In this document: piece by piece, positions 19,983 to 29,273 of the stretch | Layout of the letters: each line of letters begins with the position of its first letter | How positions within the stretch are numbered: position 1 is the first letter of the stretch | NCBI GenBank assembly: GCA_963814975.1 | Contig: CAWFFB010000003.1 | Coordinates: 62,001-126,000, forward strand | DNA length: 64,000 bases | From: CAVUXJ01 sp963814975 | Lineage (GTDB): Bacteria; Acidobacteriota; Vicinamibacteria; Vicinamibacterales; CAVVIG01 | Reading direction: 5' to 3' | Program-made: the position numbers and the translations under genes | Notes under the pieces: model-generated | The model's database searches: none | What the model saw: the letters and a program-made list of their open reading frames with translations, nothing else | Told to the model about the DNA's origin: nothing

Positions 19983-22900
19983 ACCTGTCGCCTAGCGACC
20001 GGACGTCCCGCTCGCACGGACCGGCGGCGGTGCACTGCAGCGCGACTTCGATCGGCACATTGCCGACTCGCGTTTCCGCGAGGAAGGTCAGGTCGGGCGC
20101 GATGGCCAGGGGATTCGTAAGGTCGACGATCAGATTCTGAATGCGGTACGTGTTGCCGCCGAGGTAGATCTCGCCGTCCGGCAGCGCCTCGATACGGCCG
20201 ACCGCTCCCGGTCGATCGGCGGTCCCGGTGACTCTCAGGTTGGCCACGAGGTTCAAGCGTCCGTAGTTGTTGTCGATGCCAACCTCTTCGGCTGTGGCAA
20301 CCGTGACGTCCAGTCGAAGGTTTGTCAGGAACGACGATTCGGTCCCCGGCGTCACGACATGGCTCTCGGTGAGACCCGCCAGGAGCCCTCGCGAGAACAT
20401 GATCGGCTCGCGATAGGTGCCGTTCAGAACGTCGATGCGCCCGGCCAGCGTTGAGCCGGCCGCAGTGAGCGTCAGCGTGAGATCCGCGTTCGATTCGGTT
20501 CGGAAACCGTCCGGATACTCGAGCATCACGTTCCGCGCTGTCAGGCTGGTGCGACCGCGGGGGTCGCTCCAGTCCTTCAAGTTGACCTCGCCAGCGAGCG
20601 TCGCAGCACCGCCGTTGACCAGCCCGTCCAAGGAAATAGTCGCCATGCGGTCGCCGGCGATGGAGACGATCCCGTTGAAATCCGAGGCAGCGACAGGGGG
20701 GTTGTCGATTCGGATCTCGCCGGCCATGATGCCGATGCTGCCAAAGAGCTCCGGCGAGGCGAGCAGTCCCTTTACGGTGAAATCGGGGCGCGCGACGCCG
20801 CCAAAGGCGGTGCCACTCGCGAACGCGCCCAGAATCCGGAGATCGACGTCGCCACCGACGGCGAGATCGACAGTTTGATTCGGACCGGTCACCGTCGCGC
20901 CGCCCGACACGATCACCTCGTTGCCTTGCGCGTTCCAGCGCAGGTTCTCGATCCGCGCGGTTCCATTCTCGAGCAGCAGCCGTGTGGGCGACGACTGCGT
21001 AAAGGGCACGCCGGCCATGGTGAGTGATGCCTCGTCGAGGACGACCGATGCGCGGACCCGATCGATTCCGAAGGCGTCGGCTTCGGCCGTGACGGTGGCC
21101 GCCACGGTCCCCGCAATCTCCTTCAGCTGTGAGGGCTCCACGAATGAGGTGAGCACGTTGGGCGTGATGCCGGTCAGCCGGGCGACGAGCGTGGCGGATT
21201 TCGGCTCATTCGGCAGCGACGCCAGCCATCTCGCGCGCCAGGCGGCCAGGCTTCCGGCCGGGTCGCCGGGCGGCGCCGCCGGCGCGATCATTCGGAGAGG
21301 AACGGCGCCTTCGGCGAATAGCCTCGCGCCCTGCCATGTCGCGGCAAGCGAGTCTAACGCGATTCGCGAACGCTCGATGCGCGCCTCGAGTGTCAGATCC
21401 GTCAGCGGCGGCAGATCGCCGTAGCGAAGCGCGGCGGCCCGCAGTGTCATCGTTCCAGCGGGTGCGGGCGCGCGGAGCGTGCCCCCCACACGAACATCGA
21501 CATTGATGCGCGAGGCTTCAGCGCCAATCCGCCAGTCGGGAAGTCTGAGTGCGGCGAACTCGAGAAGCTCGGACAGGGTACCGTCCAGATGAACCTCCAG
21601 CCCTTCGCCTGGCTCGTCCCGGGCGAGCGTCCCCTGCAGACGCACCTGCGTCTCGCGTCCAACCACTAGCTCGACCAGCGTCGCTTCGATGACGTCGGGT
21701 CCCATCGAAACAGTCGCTGGCGCGTCGAGGTGGATGGGCACGCCTGAAACGACGACGTCCAGGCTGCGAAGCGCGATCTCCGCTGCGCCCTCGAGCGGAC
21801 GGCGCAGCATCCCTTGCGCACGCACAGTGGCGGTCACGGTTCCGTCCGTCACCGGAATCGAGTGTCGTACCGAAGTGGGCAGAAGCTGAGGGATGGACGT
21901 CCGATCGAGAGTGGCGACGGCCTGGTACGCGAACGGCTCACGTGTATCGACGCCGCCTTGCAGCTGCACATCGAGGTCGACCGCGCGTGCGTCGATGGAC
22001 AGTTGCCGGCCGGTGAGGTCGAGCTTCGCGTCCAGCAAGCCGATTGGGGTGTCGTAGATGGACAGCTGTTGCGCCGTGAGATGGCCCAGCGCACGCGGTG
22101 AGCGAACGTCGCCTTGAAGAGTGCCCTCGAGCCGTGCCGACCCAGCAAGGGCAATCCCGGTGATCTCGAATGCGCGGGCCAGCGCGTCCAGGTCATCAGC
22201 GGTTGCAGCGAACTGGGTGTCGACCTGTCCCTGCCATGTGTACTCTCCAGAGGCGATCAGTCGCGTCGGGCCAAGCCGTGCCTCGAGGTGCTGCGCCCGA
22301 ACGGCCCCGAGATCGATCGCGAGCGTCGAATCGAGATCTCCGGGCGGGAAGGTCGCCACCCTGATGGCCCGTCCGCTGAGGGTCGCGACAACGCGCGGGG
22401 AGGCGATCGTGCCGCGCGATTCGACCAACGCGTCGAGTGCGCCGCTGATCTGTTCGTCAAGCGGAGGCGGCAGGTGCACGCCCGCCTGCTGCAGCACCGG
22501 CAGAAGCGCGCGAAGCTCGTCGAGCCGAAGGCGCGATCTCCCCGACAGCGTCGAGTCAATCCCGTCGGACGCTCCAGGGTGAAGCCGTCCCGACAGCTCG
22601 CCCGACACCGCCGCGCGTCCCGTGCCCGATTCGAGCGCGTGCGCGATGGTCCAGCGGCCGCCATCCAGTTGGACGCCCAGCTGCCCGGCGATGGACAGGC
22701 CTGATCCTGCCGGCATGAGCCGGACAGAACCGCTCGCCGCCAGACCCTGCCTCCAGTCCGGTCTGAATGGTGGCGCGCCTTCCAGAGTCACGTTGATCTC
22801 GCCCGTCGCACTCGAGCCGAGGCGCACCGGCAGCGCGACGCCGGCGACGTCGAGCAACGGATCGAGATGGAGGTTTGTGATTCGGGCCAGGATTCGGTTT

Positions 22901-23952
22901 GTGCTTGGCGTGCCCTGGGCGCTTGTGAGGGTCAATTCGCCGCTCACTTGCCCCGCGCCGAAGCTCGACGTGACATCGACAGTTTCGATCTCGAGTCGCC
23001 CGGCGGCGTACGTCGCATTGCCCGAGAGACTTACCCCGGCGAGCGATCCGTAGCCGACATCTCGTCCGACAACGTCGACACGCACGACCGGGTCGGCCAG
23101 TGAACCGCTCACCGCGAACTGCGCGCGGGCCGATCCGGCGAGCCCCGCGGCTGACGTGCTGATGAAACGACCGGTACGTGCCAGATCCAGATCCAGCCGC
23201 CCCCGTGCCTCGACGCTCAATGCCTCCGCAGGGGAGCCGATCCAGCCGCTGAGCGTCAACCGTGCTTCAGGCGTTTCGACGTCCAGCTCCGGCACCAAGA
23301 GCCTGACCCCATCAAATCCCAGACGACCAGCGAGCGTTCCCGAGAGTGATCCCTTGGCCGGCGTATTGGCCGTTGCGGCGAGACTGACGGTAAACGGGCT
23401 CGGTCCGAACGCGCCCGGACGGGGATCCGTCGAACGCGAGTCGAGCATCAAGTCGAGGGGACCTGCGCGGGCCGCGTGACCAGCCATTTCATCCTCGACC
23501 TCGATGCTGATCTGGCGCAGCTCGACGAGGCCGAGGTGGAGCGGCGCCGGGCGCGATGAAGGATCCGTCCGGCTCACCGGCAGATTTGTGGTGCCGCTGG
23601 CGTGGCGAACGATCGTCACGCGCGGTCGCGCCAGCTCGAGACGCTGGATTTGAATCGTTCCCCAGAACACGCTTCGGCTGAACACCAGCCGCGCCGAATC
23701 AGCTTCAAGAAACGGACGCTCGCCCTGCGTTGCTAGGCTCAGGTTGCGAAGCTCCACCGACGCTGTCAGCAGGTTGTAACCGAGTGAATCTGCCTGGACG
23801 ATGACCCCGAGCTTCTGCGCGGCCTGCGTGCGGGCCCAATCGAAGACGTGGGCGCGTACGACTGGCAGGTGCGCCGCACCGACCAGGATGAGCACGATCG
23901 TCCCGACCAATCCTGTTGCGATGAGCCCACGCCGGATGAGCTTCGATGACAC
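19630..23952 (-). CDS. tamB: TamB (DUF490) half of a TamB-BamA fusion gene
   Basis: The protein starts at 23952 with an N-terminal anchor (LIATGLVGTIVLILVGAAHL), then a very long beta-rich region of repeated short strands typical of the AsmA/TamB bridge proteins that span the periplasm and move lipid or barrel substrates. The DUF490 end region is recognisable (IDNNYGRLNLVANLRVTGTADRPG; LPDGEIYLGGNTYRIQNLIVDLTNP). Real TamB sequence stops near 19990, where a single-base shift moves the message into the 17322-19982 frame; the remaining 120 codons here are an out-of-frame tail. TamB proper is about 1320 residues, similar to E. coli TamB. Confidence 0.85.
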   Translation of the reverse strand: MSSKLIRRGLIATGLVGTIVLILVGAAHLPVVRAHVFDWARTQAAQKLGVIVQADSLGYNLLTASVELRNLSLATQGERPFLEADSARLVFSRSVFWGTIQIQRLELARPRVTIVRHASGTTNLPVSRTDPSSRPAPLHLGLVELRQISIEVEDEMAGHAARAGPLDLMLDSRSTDPRPGAFGPSPFTVSLAATANTPAKGSLSGTLAGRLGFDGVRLLVPELDVETPEARLTLSGWIGSPAEALSVEARGRLDLDLARTGRFISTSAAGLAGSARAQFAVSGSLADPVVRVDVVGRDVGYGSLAGVSLSGNATYAAGRLEIETVDVTSSFGAGQVSGELTLTSAQGTPSTNRILARITNLHLDPLLDVAGVALPVRLGSSATGEINVTLEGAPPFRPDWRQGLAASGSVRLMPAGSGLSIAGQLGVQLDGGRWTIAHALESGTGRAAVSGELSGRLHPGASDGIDSTLSGRSRLRLDELRALLPVLQQAGVHLPPPLDEQISGALDALVESRGTIASPRVVATLSGRAIRVATFPPGDLDSTLAIDLGAVRAQHLEARLGPTRLIASGEYTWQGQVDTQFAATADDLDALARAFEITGIALAGSARLEGTLQGDVRSPRALGHLTAQQLSIYDTPIGLLDAKLDLTGRQLSIDARAVDLDVQLQGGVDTREPFAYQAVATLDRTSIPQLLPTSVRHSIPVTDGTVTATVRAQGMLRRPLEGAAEIALRSLDVVVSGVPIHLDAPATVSMGPDVIEATLVELVVGRETQVRLQGTLARDEPGEGLEVHLDGTLSELLEFAALRLPDWRIGAEASRINVDVRVGGTLRAPAPAGTMTLRAAALRYGDLPPLTDLTLEARIERSRIALDSLAATWQGARLFAEGAVPLRMIAPAAPPGDPAGSLAAWRARWLASLPNEPKSATLVARLTGITPNVLTSFVEPSQLKEIAGTVAATVTAEADAFGIDRVRASVVLDEASLTMAGVPFTQSSPTRLLLENGTARIENLRWNAQGNEVIVSGGATVTGPNQTVDLAVGGDVDLRILGAFASGTAFGGVARPDFTVKGLLASPELFGSIGIMAGEIRIDNPPVAASDFNGIVSIAGDRMATISLDGLVNGGAATLAGEVNLKDWSDPRGRTSLTARNVMLEYPDGFRTESNADLTLTLTAAGSTLAGRIDVLNGTYREPIMFSRGLLAGLTESHVVTPGTESSFLTNLRLDVTVATAEEVGIDNNYGRLNLVANLRVTGTADRPGAVGRIEALPDGEIYLGGNTYRIQNLIVDLTNPLAIAPDLTFLAETRVGNVPIEVALQCTAAGPCERDVRSLGDRCDQPAGRSAAVRRLDRPLRGRGTTREAALGRSTGHCRADGRARHAAPRAGSWAALRHFQRPLARRRRREPRIAVDVRETPGGARRAHLLSGPRAERFHDEHLVLRACGTLDESPASR

Positions 23953-24381
23953 TGGACCTGTGTGCAGTCTATCGCGACCCTCTGGCTGTCAAGAACTCGA
24001 TAGGAGGGCATCCAGGATGCGCTGGCCAGTCAGTGCTGGACGCCTTGGGGTCGATTGATGAAAGCGATGAGCGGCGCTCTTCAGCGCTGACCATTGCTGA
24101 CCACTTCTGGTACCTTCACCTGGAATCGTAGAGTTGAAACCACGCAGGCCCGATTTCTGACGCGAGGACAGATCCCGGGCGCATACTTCTTGAAGACAAC
24201 GTCCGCAACCAGATGGTAGCCAACCTGCCAGAGAAGCGCGGTTGTGGTCGCCCACAACAGCCGGGAAGCGCTCGATATTCTGGCGGAAGAGGCGGTGCGC
24301 AGGCCCACATAGGCTGCGAGTCGCGCTTGTGAAAGATCGGTGCAACCGCAAGCATCCCAATGCGGTAAGGAGGGCAGACAG
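23953..24381 (+). other. Divergent promoter region
   Basis: This 429-base gap separates the divergent tamB-bamA gene and the hydrolase gene at 24382. No open frame has convincing coding character; promoters for both directions must lie here but no clear boxes were identified. Confidence 0.4.
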
Positions 24382-25623
24382 ATGAAGACCCTGCGATGGC
24401 TCTCACTCTTGGCCCTGGTGGCAACGATGCTGATCGGTGTTCGGGTGCAGGGGCAAACTCGAAGGGATTGGTTGAAAGGCTTCAAGAACCCAAGCGGAGG
24501 ATTGGAGATTGCCCGTCAGGGTCTGTTCTTCGTGAATGGGGAATACTACACGTCGCAAACCGAGTCGACGACGGCCACCTGCAGTACGGCGCCTGAACCC
24601 TGTCAATACATGGCCGGCCAGATGTACGTCGAGTATCAAGTCCCCAAGAACGTGCGGCACCCATATCCGGTCGTAATGGTCCACGGGGCCGGACAGACCG
24701 GGACGAACTTCCTGTCGACGCCGGATGATCGTCCGGGCTGGGCTCAGTTTTTCCTGGCGAATGGGTACGCCGTCTACGTCGTCGACCAGACCGGACGGGG
24801 CAGGTCGGTCTACACGACGGAGCTGTACGGTTCTACCCGGCCGCCTTTCGACGTGGACGGCCGAGTCCGAAACTGGAGCGCGCAGCAGGAATTCAAGGCG
24901 TACCCAAAGGCTGATCTGCACACGCAGTGGCCGGGCCCGGGCAAACCGGGTGACCCCTTCTTCGATCAGTTCTACGCCTCGCAGGTGCAGCTGATGGTCG
25001 ACGGAATCAAGACGCAGGGATATGCGCAGAAAGCCCTGTCGGCGCTGCTCGACAAGATCGGCCCGGCGATTCTCCTCACCCACTCGCAGTCGGGAACGTT
25101 TGGGTTCCTCGTCGCCGACACGCGTCCGGACCTGGTGAAAGCCGTCATCACCGTCGAAGGCGGCGGGACGCCGCGCGGCTTCACTGTCGTCGGGCCACCG
25201 AAGTGGTTCGAGGACGCTCCTCCTCCCGACGTCACGTGGGGGATCGTCTCGATCCCGGTCACGTACTCGCCGGCGGTGACGGATCCCAAGCAGCTGAACT
25301 TCGTTCAGGAATCGGCGCCCGCTCCAGGGAAGCTCGTTCGGTGCTGGGTGCAGGCGACACCTGCGCGCCAGCTGCCCAACTTGAAGAGGATGCCTCACCT
25401 ATTGGTCGTTGGGGAAGCGAGCGCCGCCGCCAGTACAAACCATTGTGTATCCAGGTACCTCACACAGGCGGGCGTGGAGAACACTTGGGTGAACTTGGGG
25501 GAAGTCGGAATCCACGGCAACGGGCACATGATGATGCTCGAGAAGAACAATCTTGAGATTGCGGCGTTCCTGGCCAGCTGGCTGAAGAACAACGTCGAAC
25601 AGGGGCCCAAGGAAACCCGCTGA
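24382..25623 (+). CDS. Secreted alpha/beta hydrolase
   Basis: The start at 24382 follows GGAGGGCA; the upstream 14 codons of the frame are not signal-like. A signal peptide covers residues 1-26 (LRWLSLLALVATMLIGVRVQG). The hydrolase core shows the oxyanion loop VVMVHGAGQTG, the nucleophile elbow LLTHSQSGTFG (Ser) and a late catalytic His in GIHGNGHMMML. The large insert between residues 130 and 200, rich in Trp/Pro, would form a lid. An esterase is likely; the substrate is unknown. Length about 413 residues. Confidence 0.8.
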   Translation: MKTLRWLSLLALVATMLIGVRVQGQTRRDWLKGFKNPSGGLEIARQGLFFVNGEYYTSQTESTTATCSTAPEPCQYMAGQMYVEYQVPKNVRHPYPVVMVHGAGQTGTNFLSTPDDRPGWAQFFLANGYAVYVVDQTGRGRSVYTTELYGSTRPPFDVDGRVRNWSAQQEFKAYPKADLHTQWPGPGKPGDPFFDQFYASQVQLMVDGIKTQGYAQKALSALLDKIGPAILLTHSQSGTFGFLVADTRPDLVKAVITVEGGGTPRGFTVVGPPKWFEDAPPPDVTWGIVSIPVTYSPAVTDPKQLNFVQESAPAPGKLVRCWVQATPARQLPNLKRMPHLLVVGEASAAASTNHCVSRYLTQAGVENTWVNLGEVGIHGNGHMMMLEKNNLEIAAFLASWLKNNVEQGPKETR

Positions 25624-25739
25624 CACTATCGTCGATCATGGTCCGCTTTCTGGCCCTCGAGCACCTGGGGACCCTTCCGGCTGAGTACCAGCATGATTTC
25701 TCGAGCGTCCGGTTGAGCGGATTTCACTGCCGCAGCCGG

Positions 25740-26641
25740 CTACCGGCATTCGAACGAAACGACCTCGTCATGCGAGCCATTTCCGTGGCGCTCGATCTTA
25801 CGAAGCACCTCTTGGGTGGCGCGGAGGTGGAACGCACGAATGCGACCGAGCGCTCGGTGGCTCTGAGGAGGAATTCGTGACAGGTACTCCTCTCCCTGCG
25901 TGCTCAGCGTCCAGTCGTTGCCAGGGAAGGCGGCGCCTCCCTGAAACAGGGAAGGCACGCCGTTGACGATCGGCGTGTATCTGCACGCCGGCCTCCGTGG
26001 CCGCACGGACGTAGCCATCGATGAACTGGTCGTCTGGCACATCGGATTGCAATGACAGATAGGCACGACCGTACTGAGTGTAGCCGCTCGTGTCGGTCTC
26101 GAATAGCTCGGGGTCAATACGCCCTACCTTCTTGAACAGCGCCGCCGAGCGCGCGAGCGGCGGAGGTACTTCGAAATTCAGCACGACAAAGTTCGCTGGG
26201 AAGTCGAAGCTCGATGCATTGTCCGCATCGAGCAGAAAGGCACTGGCTTGCGACATCACGTAGCCCAGGCTGTCGGTCAGCACCTTGACGTCCCCGATGC
26301 TTGCTGCGTTCGGGCCGTCGTCAATGACGGTGTAGACGTAGGAAGGATTCGTGAACCCAGCAAATCCGCCCGCCCCCACCGCGAAATGCGTGTTCAAGCG
26401 GTTGATCGTCGTGACGGCCCCGGTCGACGATAGCGCGTCCACGACCCGATCGACGATGCCGCACTGGAAGAGTCGCGTCGCAAAGGCCTCTCGGACCCTC
26501 AGCGGTTGCTCCATCAGTGGACGGATGTCGATGACGGCGGCATTGGCGAGCGGCTCGACCGACCCGTACGTACTTTCCCTCCAACGTGCCGCAAAACGAG
26601 AAGGACAGAATGGCCGCGAGAACACTGGCGGTGACCTTCAT
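25740..26641 (-). pseudogene. Secreted protein of unknown function, two frameshifts
   Basis: ATG at 26641 has a strong GAAGGAGAG upstream and begins a signal peptide (MKVTASVLAAILSFSFCG). One extra base near 26580 is needed to reach the long frame (YGSVEPLANAAVIDIRPL ... FAVGAGGFAGFTNPSYVYTV). A second extra base near 26000 leads to TPIVNGVPSLFQGGAAFPGNDW and the stop at 25740. The corrected protein would be about 300 residues. I do not recognise the family. The good ribosome site and uninterrupted middle argue for a real gene with base-call errors. Confidence 0.55.
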
Positions 26642-26737
26642 ATACTCTCCTTCCACCAAACGGAAAAGACAGAGGAGTGTAATCGAAGCAGGCACCCTGG
26701 CAAGAGGAATTTCGCCTCGGAAGGCAAGCGAAGACGC

Positions 26738-27535
26738 TTATCTTTGCGGAAGAAACGCAACCGCCCGCAGCGGCGCCCCGCTCCCGCCCTTGATCTTCAT
26801 CGGCAGGGCGACGAGGAAGGCGCCGGTTGCCGGTAGGCGATCGAGATTGGTCAGATTCTCGAACGCCGGAATGTCCCGTTCGTACAGAATGCGGTGCGCC
26901 TCGAATAAGGTCGACTGCCCGTAGTCGATGCTGGCGGTGTCCAGGCCGACCGCCTTCACCCGGCGCGACTCCGCTAGCCACCGCGCGGCGTCGGGGTGCA
27001 AGCCGGGGAAGCGCAGCTTGGCAACCGCGCCAGCACCGCGCTCGGCTGTCCCTAGGTACCGTGCCGGATCGGGCCAGAAGCGCGAATATCCAGTACGAAT
27101 GAGGACAATCGTGGCAGCCGGAATCTCGCCATTCAATCGCTCCCACCCGGTGAAGTCCGCGATCGTCACGCGATAGTCGGGGTCATTGGCGGACGCGGTT
27201 GTCACGTCCACGACGACCGTGGCGCCGATGAGCTGATCGAGCGGGATCTGATCCACGGACCGGCGGCCCTTGGCAAAATGGAGCGGCGCGTCGATGTGCG
27301 TACCCCCGTGCTCCGAGGTCGCGAAGTTGTTGGCTGCATAGTAGTAGCCCTGCTGAGTCACGCCGTCCGCGACTTTGTCCAGCTTGAAACCCTCCGCGGT
27401 AGGCCAGAAGACGGTCTGGTCGCTGTACTCGTGCGAGAGATCGATCGGCTGGCTCTCAAGCCATTGTCCGCTGCCGGTCGGTCGCGAGCATGCCGCCATG
27501 GAGACCGCGAGCACGGCTATCAATGAACACTTCAT
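26738..27535 (-). CDS. Cyclase/kynurenine-formamidase-family lipoprotein
   Basis: This 265-residue protein has a lipoprotein signal (LIAVLAVSMAAC) and the metal-binding signature of the cyclase family, HGGTHIDAPLHF, plus a conserved second half (VKAVGLDTASIDYGQS, PAFENLTNLDRLPATGAFLV). Members hydrolyse N-formylkynurenine or related amides and lactones using a Zn or Mn site. Surface or periplasmic location is unusual for the tryptophan pathway enzyme, so a different substrate is likely. No kynurenine genes are nearby. Confidence 0.87.
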   Translation of the reverse strand: MKCSLIAVLAVSMAACSRPTGSGQWLESQPIDLSHEYSDQTVFWPTAEGFKLDKVADGVTQQGYYYAANNFATSEHGGTHIDAPLHFAKGRRSVDQIPLDQLIGATVVVDVTTASANDPDYRVTIADFTGWERLNGEIPAATIVLIRTGYSRFWPDPARYLGTAERGAGAVAKLRFPGLHPDAARWLAESRRVKAVGLDTASIDYGQSTLFEAHRILYERDIPAFENLTNLDRLPATGAFLVALPMKIKGGSGAPLRAVAFLPQR

Positions 27536-27574
27536 GGTCCCTGTCCCATTTGACCCAAGGCTAAGGCATGCGGC

Positions 27575-28000
27575 TTAGCGTGCAGCCACCTTTTCAAATC
27601 GTTGCGCCAGCACGTCCAGATACCACGTCCATCCCTCCTTGTGGCTCTGTCCCATCTCATCGTCAGGCACGCCGGCATGATGAATCGTGACGTCGGTGCC
27701 TGCGTCGTGCGGCGAGAGCGTGACCGTCACGACGGTTTCCAGGCCGCGGGTTGCTTCCGAGACCCAGGTGTGCTCGATCGCACGGCCCCGATCGAGGCGG
27801 ATGAAGCGGCCGTAATGGGGCCACGCCCGGCCCTCATGCTTGACAAGGTGATAGAAGAGGCCGTCGACGACGGGATTGATGATGACGCGCTCGACTCCGA
27901 ACCAGAGCCCACCCGGACTCTTCGGGTCGAGCCACACGTCGAACACTGCGTCCGCGGAGCCGCGGATCGTCCGGGAAACCGTGAGATCGAGCGTTTTCAT
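27575..28000 (-). CDS. AHSA1/SRPBCC-domain protein
   Basis: A 141-residue START-like protein: DLTVSRTIRGSADAVFDVWLDP at the start, FGRFIRLDRGRAIEHTWVS-type centre and VTIHHAGVPDDEMGQSHKEGW at the end, all characteristic of the Aha1-C-like SRPBCC group. Its ATG overlaps the stop of the ArsR gene by four bases (ATGA), a standard ArsR-AHSA1 pair. Such proteins bind small hydrophobic ligands; none can be named. Confidence 0.9.
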   Translation of the reverse strand: MKTLDLTVSRTIRGSADAVFDVWLDPKSPGGLWFGVERVIINPVVDGLFYHLVKHEGRAWPHYGRFIRLDRGRAIEHTWVSEATRGLETVVTVTLSPHDAGTDVTIHHAGVPDDEMGQSHKEGWTWYLDVLAQRFEKVAAR

Positions 28001-28335
28001 TTGATCGGTCCTTTCTGATCAAAAAAGGCCTCGAGTCGATCGAGGCGTTCGTTCCAGAAGCGTTCGTAGCGCAGCGTCCACCGCAGGACCTGACGAAGGG
28101 GCCGGGCATTGAGCGTCAGGGTATGCTCGCGCCCTCGGCGTGCGCGCCGTACCAGCCCGGCGCGCTCGAGCATCTGCACGTGCTTGGACACTGCGGCGAG
28201 CGACATCTCGAACGGCTCTGCCACGTCGGTGACACGGGCCGGTCCGCGGGTCAGGAGATCGAGGATGGCCCGCCGGGTCGGATCGGCAATGGCCGCGAGG
28301 ACGTCGTCGAGAGCTGCGACAGACTTGATATTCAA
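27997..28335 (-). CDS. ArsR-family repressor
   Basis: A 112-residue winged-helix regulator: AAIADPTRRAILDLLTRG, then the recognition helix EMSLAAVSKHVQMLERAGLV and wing RRARRGREHTL. No metal-binding ELCVCDL motif is present, so it is a non-metal ArsR as usual for AHSA1-linked members. The only plausible start is TTG at 28335, because an in-frame stop lies at 28351-28353. A 9-bp inverted repeat covers the start codon, suggesting autorepression and perhaps a near-leaderless message. Confidence 0.9.
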   Translation of the reverse strand: MNIKSVAALDDVLAAIADPTRRAILDLLTRGPARVTDVAEPFEMSLAAVSKHVQMLERAGLVRRARRGREHTLTLNARPLRQVLRWTLRYERFWNERLDRLEAFFDQKGPIK

Positions 28336-28352
28336 CCTATAGATTGAATATC
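28327..28352. promoter_or_regulatory. Palindromic operator at the ArsR start
   Basis: GATATTCAA (28327-28335) and TTGAATATC (28344-28352) are perfect inverted repeats with an 8-base spacer. They are AT-rich in a GC-rich region and resemble ArsR/SmtB-type operators. The left arm includes the TTG start codon. Confidence 0.7.
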
Positions 28353-28735
28353 ACGTGGCCGCCAGGGGCGTCAATTGGTCGAGCTGCCACGCCCGCGAAA
28401 CCGATCGCGCACACTACGAGGCGTGTTGCCAGTCGCGGCGCAGAAACGACAGCGCTGTTTCGGCGAATCGGGGAGCGCCTTCGCCGGACACCGGACCATG
28501 GCCAGCGTTCGGAACCACCCACCGATACGATCTCGGGGATCGCTGCCTGCAAGTCGAAGGCAGAAACGGGATAGGAGAGTATAGCGATCATCCGCCGAGC
28601 TAGCCTCCTCGACGCCAGTTCAGCTTGGCTGTGGCCGGGCTCTTGCTTCATGTTTTCGTGCGAGCTTCAATGATCGCGCGGTCTTCAACGCCCCTCAACC
28701 TGACGTGCCAATCGCTCGATGCCAAGGAGTTTCAA
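28353..28735 (+). other. Gene-free stretch
   Basis: Open frames exist on both strands but none has a ribosome site or recognisable protein features. The region separates the ArsR operon from the small membrane protein at 28736. Confidence 0.4.
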
Positions 28736-29026
28736 ATGAAGAGTGTCTACCTTGATCTGCCGACCCTCGGATTCATCGTGGCCACGCGCGCAGCACTCGG
28801 CGTCGGTATTGGCCTGCTCGTCTCGGAAGGATTGCCGGTCCAACGGCGACGGGTGATCGGCGCAACCCTAATCGCGATTGGCGCCGCAACCTCAGTCCCG
28901 GCAGCGGTGTCCGTCATTCGAGGTGTGCGGGAAGCGAAGCGGAGAGACGTGAACAGGTCCATAAGCCACGATGACGAGCTCGTTGGCGCGACCCGGTTTC
29001 CCCGGAAGGGTGACGACGACTTTTGA
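28736..29026 (+). CDS. Small two-helix membrane protein
   Basis: The start at 28736 follows AAGGAG with a 7-base spacer. The 96-residue product has two hydrophobic segments (about 11-32 and 43-63) joined by a basic turn QRRRV, then a charged soluble tail. Function unknown; the ribosome site and helix pattern support a real gene. Confidence 0.65.
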   Translation: MKSVYLDLPTLGFIVATRAALGVGIGLLVSEGLPVQRRRVIGATLIAIGAATSVPAAVSVIRGVREAKRRDVNRSISHDDELVGATRFPRKGDDDF

Positions 29027-29273
29027 CCAAGGCACCCGCGTCCTACCATCAGCGAATCGGTGTTCTCTCTCAACATTGAGGTTCAATACTCATCCCGCAG
29101 TTGGGCCCGCCCCCTCAGGCTCGGGAGTTAGGCATCGCCGCCAATTCCTTCACCCATGGTTGATGCGACGATGAGTCGAGTCTCAGCAGCCTGCTCGATG
29201 AGCGAGATCGCCCAGGGCCACCGCTCCCAGTGTCGAGTGCCGCGCCAGCCGTGACGGTAGAATTGTCTGTCAG

